Of a stretch of 64,000 nucleotides of DNA, positions 45,436-54,226 are shown in pieces; the stretch's first letter is position 1, and each line of letters opens with the position of its first letter. Made by a program: the position numbers and the translations under genes. This stretch comes from Rhodoplanes sp963724735. GTDB taxonomy: Bacteria; Pseudomonadota; Alphaproteobacteria; Rhizobiales; Xanthobacteraceae. The notes below the pieces were generated by a model, which was given only the letters and a program-made list of their open reading frames with translations, searched no databases and was not told the origin of the DNA. The DNA lies in the NCBI GenBank assembly GCA_963724735.1, contig CAVRVX010000012.1, positions 68,304 to 132,303 of the forward strand, read 5' to 3'.

Positions 45436-47073
45436 ATGACCGTGCCAACGCTTAGCCAACTCCTTTTCAGGCGCATCGGCGCGCCATGGCCTGGATTGGC
45501 GCTGGCCCTGTGCGCGTTGCTTGCTGCATATTTGCTTGCCGCTCCTCGATGCTTCGCTTCGGGTTTTACCGAGATCGAGATTCGCAAGGACCGGGACGGC
45601 GCCGGCCCCAGTCACATCTTTCACCTGCACGACAATGTGGTGGCGGTGGTCGATCCGCTCGAGGGCGCAATCTCCGCCTATCGAGACACCCAAGGCGTCG
45701 CCGCGAAGACTGCGCTCATGCCCGCCGGCTTTCGCCCCTGGCGGCTCGTGCGGCAGCCCGCGAGCGTCGCGATCATTTCGGAAGACGGGAAGCAGCGCAT
45801 CGACGTCGGCCGTGACGAGTCCGATTGGCCGCGCGCGTTCACAGCCGTCGCGCATGACGCCAAGGATGCGGCGTATCGCATCCCGCCCGTCGTCCGCACG
45901 CGATCGGGCCTCACGTTGAAAGCTTTCCGCGGCGAACGCGCACTGCCGATCCGCGCCGTCGGTCCCTATTACCTCGCCTCCGCACGCGAATTGGAGCGCA
46001 TCGGCGACGGCCGGCGTTACGTGCTTTGGAAGGAATACTACCTGAGCGAACCGCCGTCCGATCAGGCGGACGAGCAGCGAATCAAAGTCGACGTCTATGT
46101 GGGCCGCTTCGAGAAGGACCGACGCCTCTCCGGGATCGCGCCACTGCCGGTCGCCGCAATGTCCCGGATCGGTTTCGACTATGCGACGATCATGCCCGAC
46201 GGGACGATCGCGCTGCTCGCGAGCCTCGTCTCGTCCGAAACGTCGGGCCCGTTCAAGATCTACCGGCTGCCCTTCCAGACGCCGTCGCCATATCTGACAA
46301 AGCTGCAAAGGACTGGCGGACGCCCGCGGCATTGGGCATCGCCGCCGCCGATTTCCGTCATGTTTCCGCTCATCGAACCGTCCGACACCGCCATTCTCGA
46401 CCCCGGCGACGAGGAGCGGCCGGTGGCGAAAACCGCCCCGGAAGGCCGCGCGCGCCTGACGCGGTCAAGCATGCGCGCGGAAATGAATGCCTATCGCGAT
46501 CATCGGTGGACCCTGAGCGACGCCAACCTGCGCAATCCCTGCGAGACGATGATCGTCGCCGGGCTCCCGATCGCCTGCCGCCGGCCCGACCGCTTCGTCC
46601 TTCCGCCCGAACAGACCAGACGGCCGCGTCCAGCGACCATGACGGGCGTGCCCTACGATTGGGGCGGAGCGGATTCGCTCGCGCGCTTCGATCAGAAGAT
46701 CCGGCAAGGATACATCGCCGGCAATATCGGCGGCACGTTCTGGTCCTATGACGCACCACGCCGGGTCACCGCCGGCGTCGATTGCTCCGGCTTCGTCGCC
46801 AATGTATGGGGACTAGGCCGGCATATCGGTACGTCCGCGCTCGCCGAGGTGACGGAGCGCGTTCCCACGCTCGACCGCATGCGCCTCGGCGACGCGCTGC
46901 TGCTGCCCGAACACCATGTCGCGCTCTACCGCGAGCAGGCGAAGCCGGACGGCGCCTCGCTCGCCATCCGGGTCACCGAAGCGAGCAGCCGCTGCGGCGC
47001 GGTGTGCGACAGCGTGTACGAGATCGATCATTTCCACGGTTATGCGCTGCGCCGTTCGAAGACGCTGCGCTGA
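45436..47073 (+). CDS. exported protein with C-terminal NlpC/P60-like cysteine peptidase domain
   Basis: 545 residues from ATG 45436 (MTVPTLSQLLFRRIGAPWPG) with a signal peptide or anchor (LALALCALLAAYLLAAPRCF, ending near residue 36). Residues 40-380 are a beta-rich region I do not recognise. The last 150 residues are NlpC/P60-like: VPYDWGGADSLARFDQKI, RVTAGVDCSGFVANVWGLGR (nucleophile Cys in DCSGF) and RLGDALLLPEHHVALYREQ (catalytic His). Such domains cleave D-Glu-diaminopimelate bonds in peptidoglycan or related amides. A third, polar residue was not assigned. Probably a periplasmic cell-wall enzyme with an unusual N-terminal domain. AGCAAGG precedes the ATG. Confidence 0.78.
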   Translation: MTVPTLSQLLFRRIGAPWPGLALALCALLAAYLLAAPRCFASGFTEIEIRKDRDGAGPSHIFHLHDNVVAVVDPLEGAISAYRDTQGVAAKTALMPAGFRPWRLVRQPASVAIISEDGKQRIDVGRDESDWPRAFTAVAHDAKDAAYRIPPVVRTRSGLTLKAFRGERALPIRAVGPYYLASARELERIGDGRRYVLWKEYYLSEPPSDQADEQRIKVDVYVGRFEKDRRLSGIAPLPVAAMSRIGFDYATIMPDGTIALLASLVSSETSGPFKIYRLPFQTPSPYLTKLQRTGGRPRHWASPPPISVMFPLIEPSDTAILDPGDEERPVAKTAPEGRARLTRSSMRAEMNAYRDHRWTLSDANLRNPCETMIVAGLPIACRRPDRFVLPPEQTRRPRPATMTGVPYDWGGADSLARFDQKIRQGYIAGNIGGTFWSYDAPRRVTAGVDCSGFVANVWGLGRHIGTSALAEVTERVPTLDRMRLGDALLLPEHHVALYREQAKPDGASLAIRVTEASSRCGAVCDSVYEIDHFHGYALRRSKTLR

Positions 47074-47191
47074 TCATCGGCAACCGCCTCCCCTCACGGC
47101 TCATGGCGTGCTACAGACCGCAGAAAGTCCCTTGCGCGCGGCAAACGCTGCGCTATTCGTTCGCCGATTATCCGATCTCAGGCAGGTGAAA

Positions 47192-47785
47192 ATGGGCGGC
47201 GCGCACGAGAAGCTGGAACATGCCGAGCATGTCGAGCATGCGGCCGGACACAACAAGCAGATCGCGCTGTTGATCGCTGTGATCGCCCTGTTTCTGGCGA
47301 TCTCCGAGACGTTCGGCAAGAGCGCGCAGACCTCGGCGATCAGCGACAATGTCGAGGCTTCGAACCTGTGGGCCTTCTTCCAGGCGAAAACGATCCGCAT
47401 GACCGCCGTGCGCACGGCGGCCGAGGCCCTGTCGATCGAGGCCGAGGCGACCGCCGACGCCGCGGCGAAAGCCGCCATGATGAAGCAGATCGAGGTCTGG
47501 CGGAAAACAGCTGCGCGCTATGACGACGAGCCGGAGACCGGCGAGGGCCGCAAGCAGCTGAGCGCGCGCGCGCAGGAGGCCGAGCACAGCCGCGACACCA
47601 ATATGGCGAAGTACCACCATTTCGAGCTCGCCTCGGCCGCCTTTCAGGTCGGCATCGTGCTCGCGTCGGCCTCGGTCATCACCGGCATGATGGCGCTCGC
47701 GTTCGCCGCCGGCGCGCTCAGCCTCGGTGGTCTTGCGCTGATGGGCATCGGCCTGTTCGCCCCGCACGCCGTGCATCTGGTGTGA
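47192..47785 (+). CDS. DUF4337 membrane protein
   Basis: 197 residues from ATG 47192 (MGGAHEKLEHAEHVEHAAGH). His-rich N-terminus, membrane helix at about 23-42 (QIALLIAVIALFLAISETFG), a helical cytosolic or periplasmic middle with VEASNLWAFFQAKTIRMTAV and AEHSRDTNMAKYHHFELASA, then two more membrane helices (about 150-195). These are DUF4337 motifs; function unknown. GGCAGGTGAA precedes the start. Converges on mfd with a 9-base gap. Confidence 0.88.
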   Translation: MGGAHEKLEHAEHVEHAAGHNKQIALLIAVIALFLAISETFGKSAQTSAISDNVEASNLWAFFQAKTIRMTAVRTAAEALSIEAEATADAAAKAAMMKQIEVWRKTAARYDDEPETGEGRKQLSARAQEAEHSRDTNMAKYHHFELASAAFQVGIVLASASVITGMMALAFAAGALSLGGLALMGIGLFAPHAVHLV

Positions 47786-47794
47786 GGGGCAGCA

Positions 47795-50700
47795 CTACGC
47801 CGCCTTCGCCCGCTCGGCGATCGCGACGAGCCGGCGCAGGATGGCGGTTGCGCCCTTGAGGCGCTGTTCGGGGCGCGGCCAATCCTCGAAGAACACCACC
47901 TTCATGTCGGGGCGCACGCGCGCGGCCGGCCCCTGGTCGCGGATATAGGCAATGAGCCCCTCCGGATTGGCGAAGGCGTCGTCGCGGAACGAGAGCACCG
48001 CGCCCTTCGGCCCCGCCTCGATCTTCGCCACATTGCCGCGCCGGCACAGGCCCTTCAGCACCACGGTGTCGAGCAGATGCCGCGCTTCCTCCGGCAGCGG
48101 GCCGAAGCGGTCGACCAGCTCGGCCGCGAACGCGTCGATGTCGCGCTCGTCCTCGAGATCGGCGAGGCGGCGATAGAGCGCAAGCCGCACTGACAGATCG
48201 GCGACGTAGTCTTCCGGGATCAGCACCGCCATGCCGATGGTAATTTGCGGCGACCAGCGGTCGCTCACGACCGGCTCCGCGACGCCCGCCTTGAGACTGG
48301 CCACCGCCTCTTCCAGCATCTGCTGATACAGCTCGAAGCCGACCTCCTTGATATGACCGGACTGCTCTTCGCCCAGCAGGTTGCCGGCGCCGCGAATGTC
48401 GAGATCGTGCGAGGCGAGCTGGAAGCCGGCGCCGAGGGTGTCGAGCGACTGCAACGCCTTCAGCCGGCGCTCGGCCTGCGGCGTGATCTTTCGCCCGGCG
48501 GGAACGGTGAACAGCGCATAGGCGCGCGTCTTCGAGCGCCCGACCCGCCCGCGCAACTGGTAAAGCTGGGCAAGCCCGAACATGTCGGCGCGGTGCACGA
48601 TCAGCGTGTTGGCGGTGGGGATGTCGAGGCCGGATTCGATGATCGTGGTGGAGAGCAGCACGTCGTACTTGCCGTCGTAGAAGGCCGACATCACGTCCTC
48701 CAGCACGCCCGCTGGCATCTGCCCGTGCGCGACGGCGACGCGCGCCTCCGGCACCTGGGTGTCGAGGAACTCCTTGGCTTCGGCGAGGTCCTCGATGCGC
48801 GGACACACATAGAAGGCCTGGCCGCCGCGATAGCGCTCGCGCAGAAGGGCTTCGCGCACGATCAGCGGGTCGAACGGGCTGACGAAAGTGCGCACCGCGA
48901 GCCGGTCGACCGGCGGCGTCGCGATGATCGAGAGTTCGCGTACGCCGGTCAGCGCAAGCTGCAGCGTGCGCGGGATCGGCGTCGCGGTCAGCGTCAGCAC
49001 ATGCACCTCGGCGCGCAGCGCCTTCAGCCGCTCCTTGTGCGCGACGCCGAAATGCTGCTCCTCGTCGACGATGACGAGGCCGAGGTCGCGAAACTTGATC
49101 GACTTGCCGAGCAGCGCATGGGTGCCGATGACGATGTCGATCGACCCATCGGCCATAGCCTTCTTCGTCTTCGCAAGCTGCGGCGCGGCGATCAGGCGCG
49201 AGGCTTGCGCGATATGCACGGGGAAGCCGCGGAAGCGATCGGTGAACGTCTTCGTGTGCTGACGCGCGAGCAGCGTGGTCGGCACGACGACGGCGACCTG
49301 CTTGCCGTTCATCACGGCGGCGAGCGCCGCGCGTAGCGCGACTTCGGTTTTGCCGAAGCCGACGTCGCCGCAGATCAGCCGGTCCATCGGACGGCCGGTG
49401 GACAGATCGTCCAAGGTCGCATCGATCGCGCCGCGCTGGTCGTCGGTCTCGTCATAAGGAAAGCCGGCGCAGAACTCGTCGTAGACCCCCTGCCCGACCG
49501 CAAGCCGTGGGGCTTCGCGCAGCGCGCGCTGCGCCGCGACCTTGATCAGCTCGCCCGCGATCTCGCGGATGCGGCTCTTCATGCGCGCCTTGCGCGTCTG
49601 CCAGCCGGCCCCGCCGAGCCGGTCCAGCTCGACCGCCGTCTCCTCCGAGCCGTAGCGCGACAGAAGCTCGATGTTCTCCACCGGCAGAAACAGCTTGTCC
49701 TTGCCGGCGTAGTGAATCTCCAGACAGTCGTGGGGCGCGCCCGCGGCCTCGATCGTCTTCAGCCCGATGAAGCGACCGATGCCATGGTCGACATGCACGA
49801 CGAGGTCACCGGCCGAGAGGCTGGTGAGCTCGGTCAGGAAATTCTCCGCCCGCTTGGCGGCGCGGCGCGGTCGCACCAGCCGGTCGCCGAGAATGTCCTG
49901 CTCGCCGATAACGGCGATATCGGCCGTCTCGAAGCCTGCTTCGAGCCCGAGCACGGCAAGCGCGACTTCGGGCTTCGGCCGCGCGAGCGCCTCCGGCCAG
50001 CTCGTCACGTTGCGCAGATTGAGGAGCCGGTGATCGGCCAATACGTGGCTCATGCGCTCGCGGGCGCCTTCGCTCCACAGCGCGATCACGACCCGCTTGC
50101 CGGCCGATTGCAGCGCCTCGACATGCGCCCGCACCGACTCGAATACGCTGGCGTCCGCCTGCGCGCGCTCGGCGGCGAAGTTGCGGCCCGCGCGCGTGCC
50201 CGCATCGATCGCGGTGGCTGTATCGGTGCTGGCGAACGGGGACAGGCGAATGAGCGCGGTCGCATCGAGCCGGTCCCGCCATTCGCTCTCGCCGAGGTAG
50301 AGCCGATCCGGCGGCAGCGGCTTGTAGGGCGTCCCTCCGCCGTCCATCGCGAGCGCCTGCCGGCGCGCCTCGTAATAGTCGGACACCTGGGAGAAGCGCT
50401 CATGCGCCGCCTCTTCGGCCAGCGGCTCGATCGCGATGGGCGCGTCCGGCACATAGTCGAACAATGTGTTGAGCCGGTCGTGGAACAGCGGAAGCCAATG
50501 CTCCATGCCGGGATAGCGGCGTCCTTCGCTCACCGCCTCATACAGGAGGTCCCCGCTCGTCGCGGCGCCGAACTCGGCGACATAGCCCTGCCGGAATCGG
50601 CGAATGGTGTCGCTGGTCAGCTGGAATTCGGACACCGGCACGAGATCGAGCGCACGCAGCTCGTCGGTCGAACGCTGCGTGTCCGGATCAAAGCTGCGGA

Positions 50701-51325
50701 TGGTTTCGAGCGTGTCGCCGAAGAAATCGAGCCGCACCGGATCGTGGATGCCGGGCGGATAGAGGTCGAGGATGCCGCCGCGCACGGCGTAATCGCCGGG
50801 CTCGCGCACGGTGGCCGCGCGCAAATAGCCGTTGAGTTCGAGCCACCGCACGATGCCATCCATGGCGATGCGGTTGCCGGGGCGAGCCGACAGCGCCTGA
50901 CCGGCGACGACGCCGCGCGGCGGCACGCGTTGCACCGCCGCGTTGACCGTCGTCAGCAGCACGACCGGCCCGTCATGGCCTTTCATGCGCGCGAGCCGCG
51001 CGAGCGTCGTCATCCGCTCGGCGACGACCCCCGCGTGCGGCGAGACCCGGTCGTAGGGCTGGCAGTCCCAAGCGGGAAATTCGAGCACGGCGATGTCGGG
51101 GGCAAAGAAGGCGAAGGCGCGCGCGAGCGCCGCCATGCGCGGTCCGTCGCGGCAAATGGCCACGAGGCTGACCGCGGGCGGATTCGGCCTCGCGGCAACC
51201 GCCCGCGTGAGATCGGCGAGCACGAGGCCCTCGGCCCCGTCGGCGACATTTGCGAGCGTCAGCGGCCGGCCGGGAACGAGCCGTTCGGTCGGCGAGCGCG
51301 CCTTGTCAGACAGCCTTGTCACCAT
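47795..51325 (-). CDS. mfd: transcription-repair coupling factor Mfd
   Basis: 1176 residues. Displaces RNA polymerase stalled at DNA lesions and recruits UvrA. N-terminal UvrB-like module (FAFFAPDIAVLEFPAWDCQP, YDRVSPHAGVVAERMTTL), RNA-polymerase-interacting CarD-like domain (LSAGDLVVHVDHGIGRFIGL), RecG-like translocase with Walker A ICGDVGFGKTEVALRAALA, motif II LVIVDEEQHFGVAHKERLKA, motif III LTATPIPRTLQLALTG and the TRG motif region RVGRSKTRAYALFTVPAGRK, and C-terminal D7 domain. The ATG 51325 is in sdhE's end (20-base overlap); an upstream in-frame extension was rejected. Confidence 0.97.
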   Translation of the reverse strand: MVTRLSDKARSPTERLVPGRPLTLANVADGAEGLVLADLTRAVAARPNPPAVSLVAICRDGPRMAALARAFAFFAPDIAVLEFPAWDCQPYDRVSPHAGVVAERMTTLARLARMKGHDGPVVLLTTVNAAVQRVPPRGVVAGQALSARPGNRIAMDGIVRWLELNGYLRAATVREPGDYAVRGGILDLYPPGIHDPVRLDFFGDTLETIRSFDPDTQRSTDELRALDLVPVSEFQLTSDTIRRFRQGYVAEFGAATSGDLLYEAVSEGRRYPGMEHWLPLFHDRLNTLFDYVPDAPIAIEPLAEEAAHERFSQVSDYYEARRQALAMDGGGTPYKPLPPDRLYLGESEWRDRLDATALIRLSPFASTDTATAIDAGTRAGRNFAAERAQADASVFESVRAHVEALQSAGKRVVIALWSEGARERMSHVLADHRLLNLRNVTSWPEALARPKPEVALAVLGLEAGFETADIAVIGEQDILGDRLVRPRRAAKRAENFLTELTSLSAGDLVVHVDHGIGRFIGLKTIEAAGAPHDCLEIHYAGKDKLFLPVENIELLSRYGSEETAVELDRLGGAGWQTRKARMKSRIREIAGELIKVAAQRALREAPRLAVGQGVYDEFCAGFPYDETDDQRGAIDATLDDLSTGRPMDRLICGDVGFGKTEVALRAALAAVMNGKQVAVVVPTTLLARQHTKTFTDRFRGFPVHIAQASRLIAAPQLAKTKKAMADGSIDIVIGTHALLGKSIKFRDLGLVIVDEEQHFGVAHKERLKALRAEVHVLTLTATPIPRTLQLALTGVRELSIIATPPVDRLAVRTFVSPFDPLIVREALLRERYRGGQAFYVCPRIEDLAEAKEFLDTQVPEARVAVAHGQMPAGVLEDVMSAFYDGKYDVLLSTTIIESGLDIPTANTLIVHRADMFGLAQLYQLRGRVGRSKTRAYALFTVPAGRKITPQAERRLKALQSLDTLGAGFQLASHDLDIRGAGNLLGEEQSGHIKEVGFELYQQMLEEAVASLKAGVAEPVVSDRWSPQITIGMAVLIPEDYVADLSVRLALYRRLADLEDERDIDAFAAELVDRFGPLPEEARHLLDTVVLKGLCRRGNVAKIEAGPKGAVLSFRDDAFANPEGLIAYIRDQGPAARVRPDMKVVFFEDWPRPEQRLKGATAILRRLVAIAERAKAA

Positions 51326-51617
51326 CCAACCCCGCGGCGGCTGCGTGGTCGAACGCGCGAATACGCCGCAACAGCTCGGTGTCATACTCGGGCGGCACGG
51401 GACGGCTGCCGACTATCCAGGCGTAAAGCTCCAGGTCGGGAACGTTGCACAACCGCTCGAACTCGTCGATCTCGGCTTCCGACAGCGTCCCGACCGCCTC
51501 ATCCAGGAAGCGCCCCATGATCAAGTCGAGCTCGCGTGTGCCGCGCCGCCAAGCGCGAAACAGGAGTCGTCGCCGTCTGCGATCCAGCCCCTCGCTCGAT
51601 CGTGTCGTTCCCGTCAT
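51306..51617 (-). CDS. sdhE: FAD assembly factor SdhE
   Basis: 103 residues from ATG 51617 (MTGTTRSSEGLDRRRRRLLF). RRLLFRAWRRGTRELDLIMG contains the conserved RGxxE motif that guides covalent flavinylation of SdhA; FERLCNVPDLELYAWIVGSR completes the DUF339 fold. Cytosolic. Overlaps the 5' end of mfd, an arrangement seen in other Hyphomicrobiales. The frame is open upstream to 51740 but without family sequence. Confidence 0.93.
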   Translation of the reverse strand: MTGTTRSSEGLDRRRRRLLFRAWRRGTRELDLIMGRFLDEAVGTLSEAEIDEFERLCNVPDLELYAWIVGSRPVPPEYDTELLRRIRAFDHAAAAGLDGDKAV

Positions 51618-51658
51618 CCTCTGCTCCCGCCGTACCGCGCGACCGTCCGTCCAACGCC

Positions 51659-51680
51659 AAAAGCCCGGACGGAGCCGGGC
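51659..51680 (-). terminator. hairpin with T-run upstream of sdhE
   Basis: On the minus strand GCCCGG-CTCCGT-CCGGGC followed by TTTT. It would stop transcripts entering sdhE-mfd from the accessory side, although no minus-strand gene precedes it now, suggesting that one was displaced when the island arrived. It is also a plausible boundary mark of the island. Confidence 0.45.
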
Positions 51681-51809
51681 GTGGTTCTGATATAGCGGTT
51701 CAAGTCCGGATGGTGGAGGGGGGAAGAGGAGGATAACCATAAAATTTGAAATTCAACCCCTTGCACAGTATCTTTTCGGGGGCCGATTCGTAATGAAGGA
51801 TTGGACGCG

Positions 51810-52604
51810 ATGACATCAAAAGACAGGTTCGCACCGGCAAGGACGAATGACGGCCGGTGCGATGCTTCCTCCCACGAATGCGAGACGCCGATGAAGGACC
51901 CGCCGGGAGACTCGCCAAAGGACAAGTCCGCGCCCGGACGCCCGGTGACGACGGAGGACACCGCGCGTGCGAATGATGCCTCTGAGCACAAGCGCGCGCC
52001 GATGGAGGCGGGCGATCCGCCGAAGACACCGTCCCCACCCCGCGCCGTGATGACGCCGGAGGAGATTGCCGGGACCTCCGACCCGAAACTTTTGCTGCAC
52101 TTGGTTTCTCAGGTGTGGAATGCGCGCACACCGGTCGTGAAGCGTAAAAAGGACAACGAAGACATCTTTCGGGGCGCGATCCTGGCTGCGCTGAAGGGCA
52201 TTGCGCCGCAAAATGAAATGGAGGGCATGCTGGCCGTGCAAATGGTCACGACCCACAATGCGGCGATGGAGTGTCTGCGCCAAGCCACGGTTCCGGGCCT
52301 GCCCCCCGAGCTACGCGATCAGAACCTGAAACACGCGGCCAAACTGATGAGCATCTATGTCCAGCAGATGGAGGCGCTCGACAAGCGTCGGGGCAAGGGC
52401 CAGCAGAAGATTACGGTCGAGCATGTCAATGTGCACGCCGGCGGACAAGCGATTGTCGGCAATGTCGAAGCGCCCGCTCCTGCGGCGTCGATCCCCTCAC
52501 CACCCGTGGCGCCCCTCGCCCTGCCCGATCGGTCGGGCGAGGCCATGCCGCTCCTCGAGGAGCGAGCGAAAGAGAAAGTTCCCAGGAAACTACGATTGCG
52601 TTAG
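51810..52604 (+). CDS. phage-type conserved protein of unknown function (QKxTVxHVxVHxGGQAIVG family)
   Basis: 264 residues from ATG 51810, AAGGA nine bases upstream. A disordered, Pro/Asp/Lys-rich N-terminus (1-85) precedes a helical core: SDPKLLLHLVSQVWNARTPV, AILAALKGIAPQNEMEGMLA, VQMVTTHNAAMECLRQATV, KLMSIYVQQMEALDKRRGKG, then QQKITVEHVNVHAGGQAIVG. The last motif is characteristic of a protein recurring in phage-derived islands of Bradyrhizobium-type genomes, as I recall, usually next to the small HGG protein that follows here by 8 bases. Role unknown; packaging- or DNA-binding-related is only a guess. Confidence 0.75.
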   Translation: MTSKDRFAPARTNDGRCDASSHECETPMKDPPGDSPKDKSAPGRPVTTEDTARANDASEHKRAPMEAGDPPKTPSPPRAVMTPEEIAGTSDPKLLLHLVSQVWNARTPVVKRKKDNEDIFRGAILAALKGIAPQNEMEGMLAVQMVTTHNAAMECLRQATVPGLPPELRDQNLKHAAKLMSIYVQQMEALDKRRGKGQQKITVEHVNVHAGGQAIVGNVEAPAPAASIPSPPVAPLALPDRSGEAMPLLEERAKEKVPRKLRLR

Positions 52605-52612
52605 GGGCAACC

Positions 52613-52885
52613 ATGGCCAGCCGGCATCCTCGCAATACGGCGCCGATGGTGAACAGCCCGCGCTGCGGCGCGCGGACCCGCGGTGGTGAGGCGTGCCGCG
52701 CACCGGCGGTGCATGGCAAGAGGCGCTGCCGCATGCATGGCGGCGCGCCCGGATCGGGCGCGCCAGCGGGAAATAAGAATGCGCTCAAACATGGCCGCTA
52801 CACGCGGCAAGCGATCGCCGAGCGCAAGGCCTTGCGAGAGCTAATTCGGCAGTCAATCGAAACGCTCGAACAATTCGAGGAGTGA
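52613..52885 (+). CDS. small phage-type protein with HGG..GN.NALKHG motif
   Basis: 90 residues from ATG 52613. Two Cys motifs at the start (RCGARTRGGEACRAPAVHGK, RRCRMHGGAP) resemble a small zinc-binding unit, followed by GSGAPAGNKNALKHGRYTRQ and an acidic helix ELIRQSIETLEQFEE. The HGG-x-GAP-x-GN-x-NALKHG signature is frequent in phage and prophage proteins near terminase genes. Overlaps nothing and follows the preceding gene by 8 bases, so the pair is an operon. GGGGCAACC is a weak ribosome site. Function not established. Confidence 0.78.
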   Translation: MASRHPRNTAPMVNSPRCGARTRGGEACRAPAVHGKRRCRMHGGAPGSGAPAGNKNALKHGRYTRQAIAERKALRELIRQSIETLEQFEE

Positions 52886-52952
52886 TAGTCAGGTCGCCGG
52901 GATTCAAAGTCGACCGGATTTTCCTCGCGATCGGCCGTCTCGCCGAGGCGCA

Positions 52953-53071
52953 CCACCGTTCCTGGCCTGCCGCCCGAGTTGCGTGATCAGAACTCAAAAC
53001 ACGCGGCCAAGCTGATCAGCATCTATGTCAAACAGACGGAGGCGCTCGACAACCGTCGGAGCAAGGGCCAG
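52953..53071 (+). pseudogene. decayed copy of an internal part of the gene at 51810-52604
   Basis: 119 bases align without gaps to 52285-52403 with about 16 mismatches by my count. Translated in the matching frame it reads TVPGLPPELRDQNSKHAAKL-ISIYVKQTEALDNRRSKG. It lacks start and flanks of the parent gene. Downstream, a frame ending LRDDKIDKAIAIAEGFDLAS-VQRERLARKAVRG (to 53222) looks like the tail of another lost gene. The stretch 52886-53250 therefore holds only fragments. Confidence 0.8.
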
Positions 53072-53250
53072 CCGGCCGCCAACGAGTATATGCGCCCCGC
53101 CTTGGTGCTCTTGTCTTACGCTGCGCGACGACAAGATTGACAAGGCGATTGCGATCGCCGAAGGTTTCGATCTCGCCTCCGTCCAGCGGGAGCGCCTCGC
53201 CCGGAAGGCCGTGCGCGGCTAACCGCGCATTTTTCGGTGGCCGTTGCTTT

Positions 53251-53766
53251 TCAGGTCCACGAGAGCTGATTTTTCGGCAGTCGCCCGCTTGGATCGTGCG
53301 CCGAGACGCGACAAGGCAAGTCCGGACCCCATTTCCACAGCACGAGATTGTGCATGTCTGCGCGGGCGCTGGTGGCGAACGACGGCACTAATATGCCCGG
53401 CGCGCTCTCGCGCAGCCGGCTCGCGATGCGCCATGACGCCGGCTCCCGCCCGTACGCGCGATCGAGCTCCCAGGCGCAAGCCATATCGGCAAGCTCGACA
53501 TCGGCCTCGCGGCGGCCTTGGTCCGTTGTAAGATCAAAAATGTCGTCCACGTCAACATCATACGTGACGATGGTCAGCGGTTCCAATCGGCGCGCAAAAC
53601 CGTGCCCCATCTCTACGAACACCCCTTCAATCGTTGAAGCCAGATAGAGCGCATCGACATCCGGCGGATTGAACCGCCCGCCATGTATCCTGGCGCCTTC
53701 GCCGGAGAGCGGCGAGAACGACCAGCGCGGATCGTGACCGCGATAGAAAACCGCTTGCAGCCTCAC
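53251..53766 (-). CDS. RES-domain toxin (NAD+ phosphorylase type)
   Basis: 171 residues. AVFYRGHDPRWSFSPLSGEG, ARIHGGRFNPPDVDALYLAS and TIEGVFVEMG contain the Arg, the GGRF(N)P motif, Tyr and Glu that define the RES active site, related to ADP-ribosyltransferases; RES toxins deplete NAD+. ATRSA-like C-terminal LVPSFATSARADMHNLVLWK carries the conserved Ser/Asn-rich segment. Its ATG overlaps the antitoxin stop as ATGA (53763-53766). Type II toxin-antitoxin with the Xre gene upstream. Complete. Confidence 0.9.
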   Translation of the reverse strand: MRLQAVFYRGHDPRWSFSPLSGEGARIHGGRFNPPDVDALYLASTIEGVFVEMGHGFARRLEPLTIVTYDVDVDDIFDLTTDQGRREADVELADMACAWELDRAYGREPASWRIASRLRESAPGILVPSFATSARADMHNLVLWKWGPDLPCRVSAHDPSGRLPKNQLSWT

Positions 53767-54215
53767 ACGAAGCCGCCGAGCGCTACCCGGTCAAGATAAT
53801 CGCGAACGGCCGCGGCCTTGCCGTCCTTCACCAGGGCCTCGGCCGTCCGTTCTCCGAACGCCGGGATCGGCTCGGCCCGATACCACGCCACCGCCTGCAC
53901 CGGGCCGCCGGCCCAATTCGAAACTCGTCTGATAATCTCAAGCCCTTCGAGAAGCCGTGTTTGCGTCTTTGGCGCAGCGGCGCGTGCCTTCCGCTGCAGG
54001 GTTACGGGCGCAATGCCGAACGTCTCCGCAAGCCGAGCCTTCGACATACGAAGTTCTTCCACCGCCCGCTCAATGGCGACCAATCCATCGCGGTCGAGAG
54101 GCACACCGCGCGCCGTTGAGCCAATCGGGCCCCTCGACTTCCTGCTAGTCTTGCGACCCGGACCCGATCGCGCGGCCGCCTTGCGGCTCTTCTTGCTCGC
54201 GTGCGTTTTCATCAT
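53763..54215 (-). CDS. Xre/MbcA/ParS-type antitoxin
   Basis: 150 residues. A Lys/Arg-rich, disordered N-terminus (1-38) is followed by an HTH (LRMSKARLAETFGIAPVTLQ) and the toxin-binding C-terminal domain (LLEGLEIIRRVSNWAGGPVQ, AVAWYRAEPIPAFGERTAEA, AAAVRDYLDRVALGGFV). Neutralises the RES toxin and should repress its own operon; a palindrome TGTCGG-AGTTTA-CCGACA lies 12 bases upstream of the ATG. Start is one of two adjacent ATGs. Confidence 0.9.
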   Translation of the reverse strand: MMKTHASKKSRKAAARSGPGRKTSRKSRGPIGSTARGVPLDRDGLVAIERAVEELRMSKARLAETFGIAPVTLQRKARAAAPKTQTRLLEGLEIIRRVSNWAGGPVQAVAWYRAEPIPAFGERTAEALVKDGKAAAVRDYLDRVALGGFV

Positions 54216-54226
54216 GTCAGCTCATT

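Noticed and set aside
49712..51520. 602-codon plus-strand open frame
   Set aside because: Antisense to mfd, which is unambiguous; no family motifs in the plus frame.
51690..51720. tRNA-like T-loop sequence GGTTCAAGTCCGG
   Set aside because: No matching stems, acceptor or anticodon arm can be formed around it; treated as chance, not as an att site.
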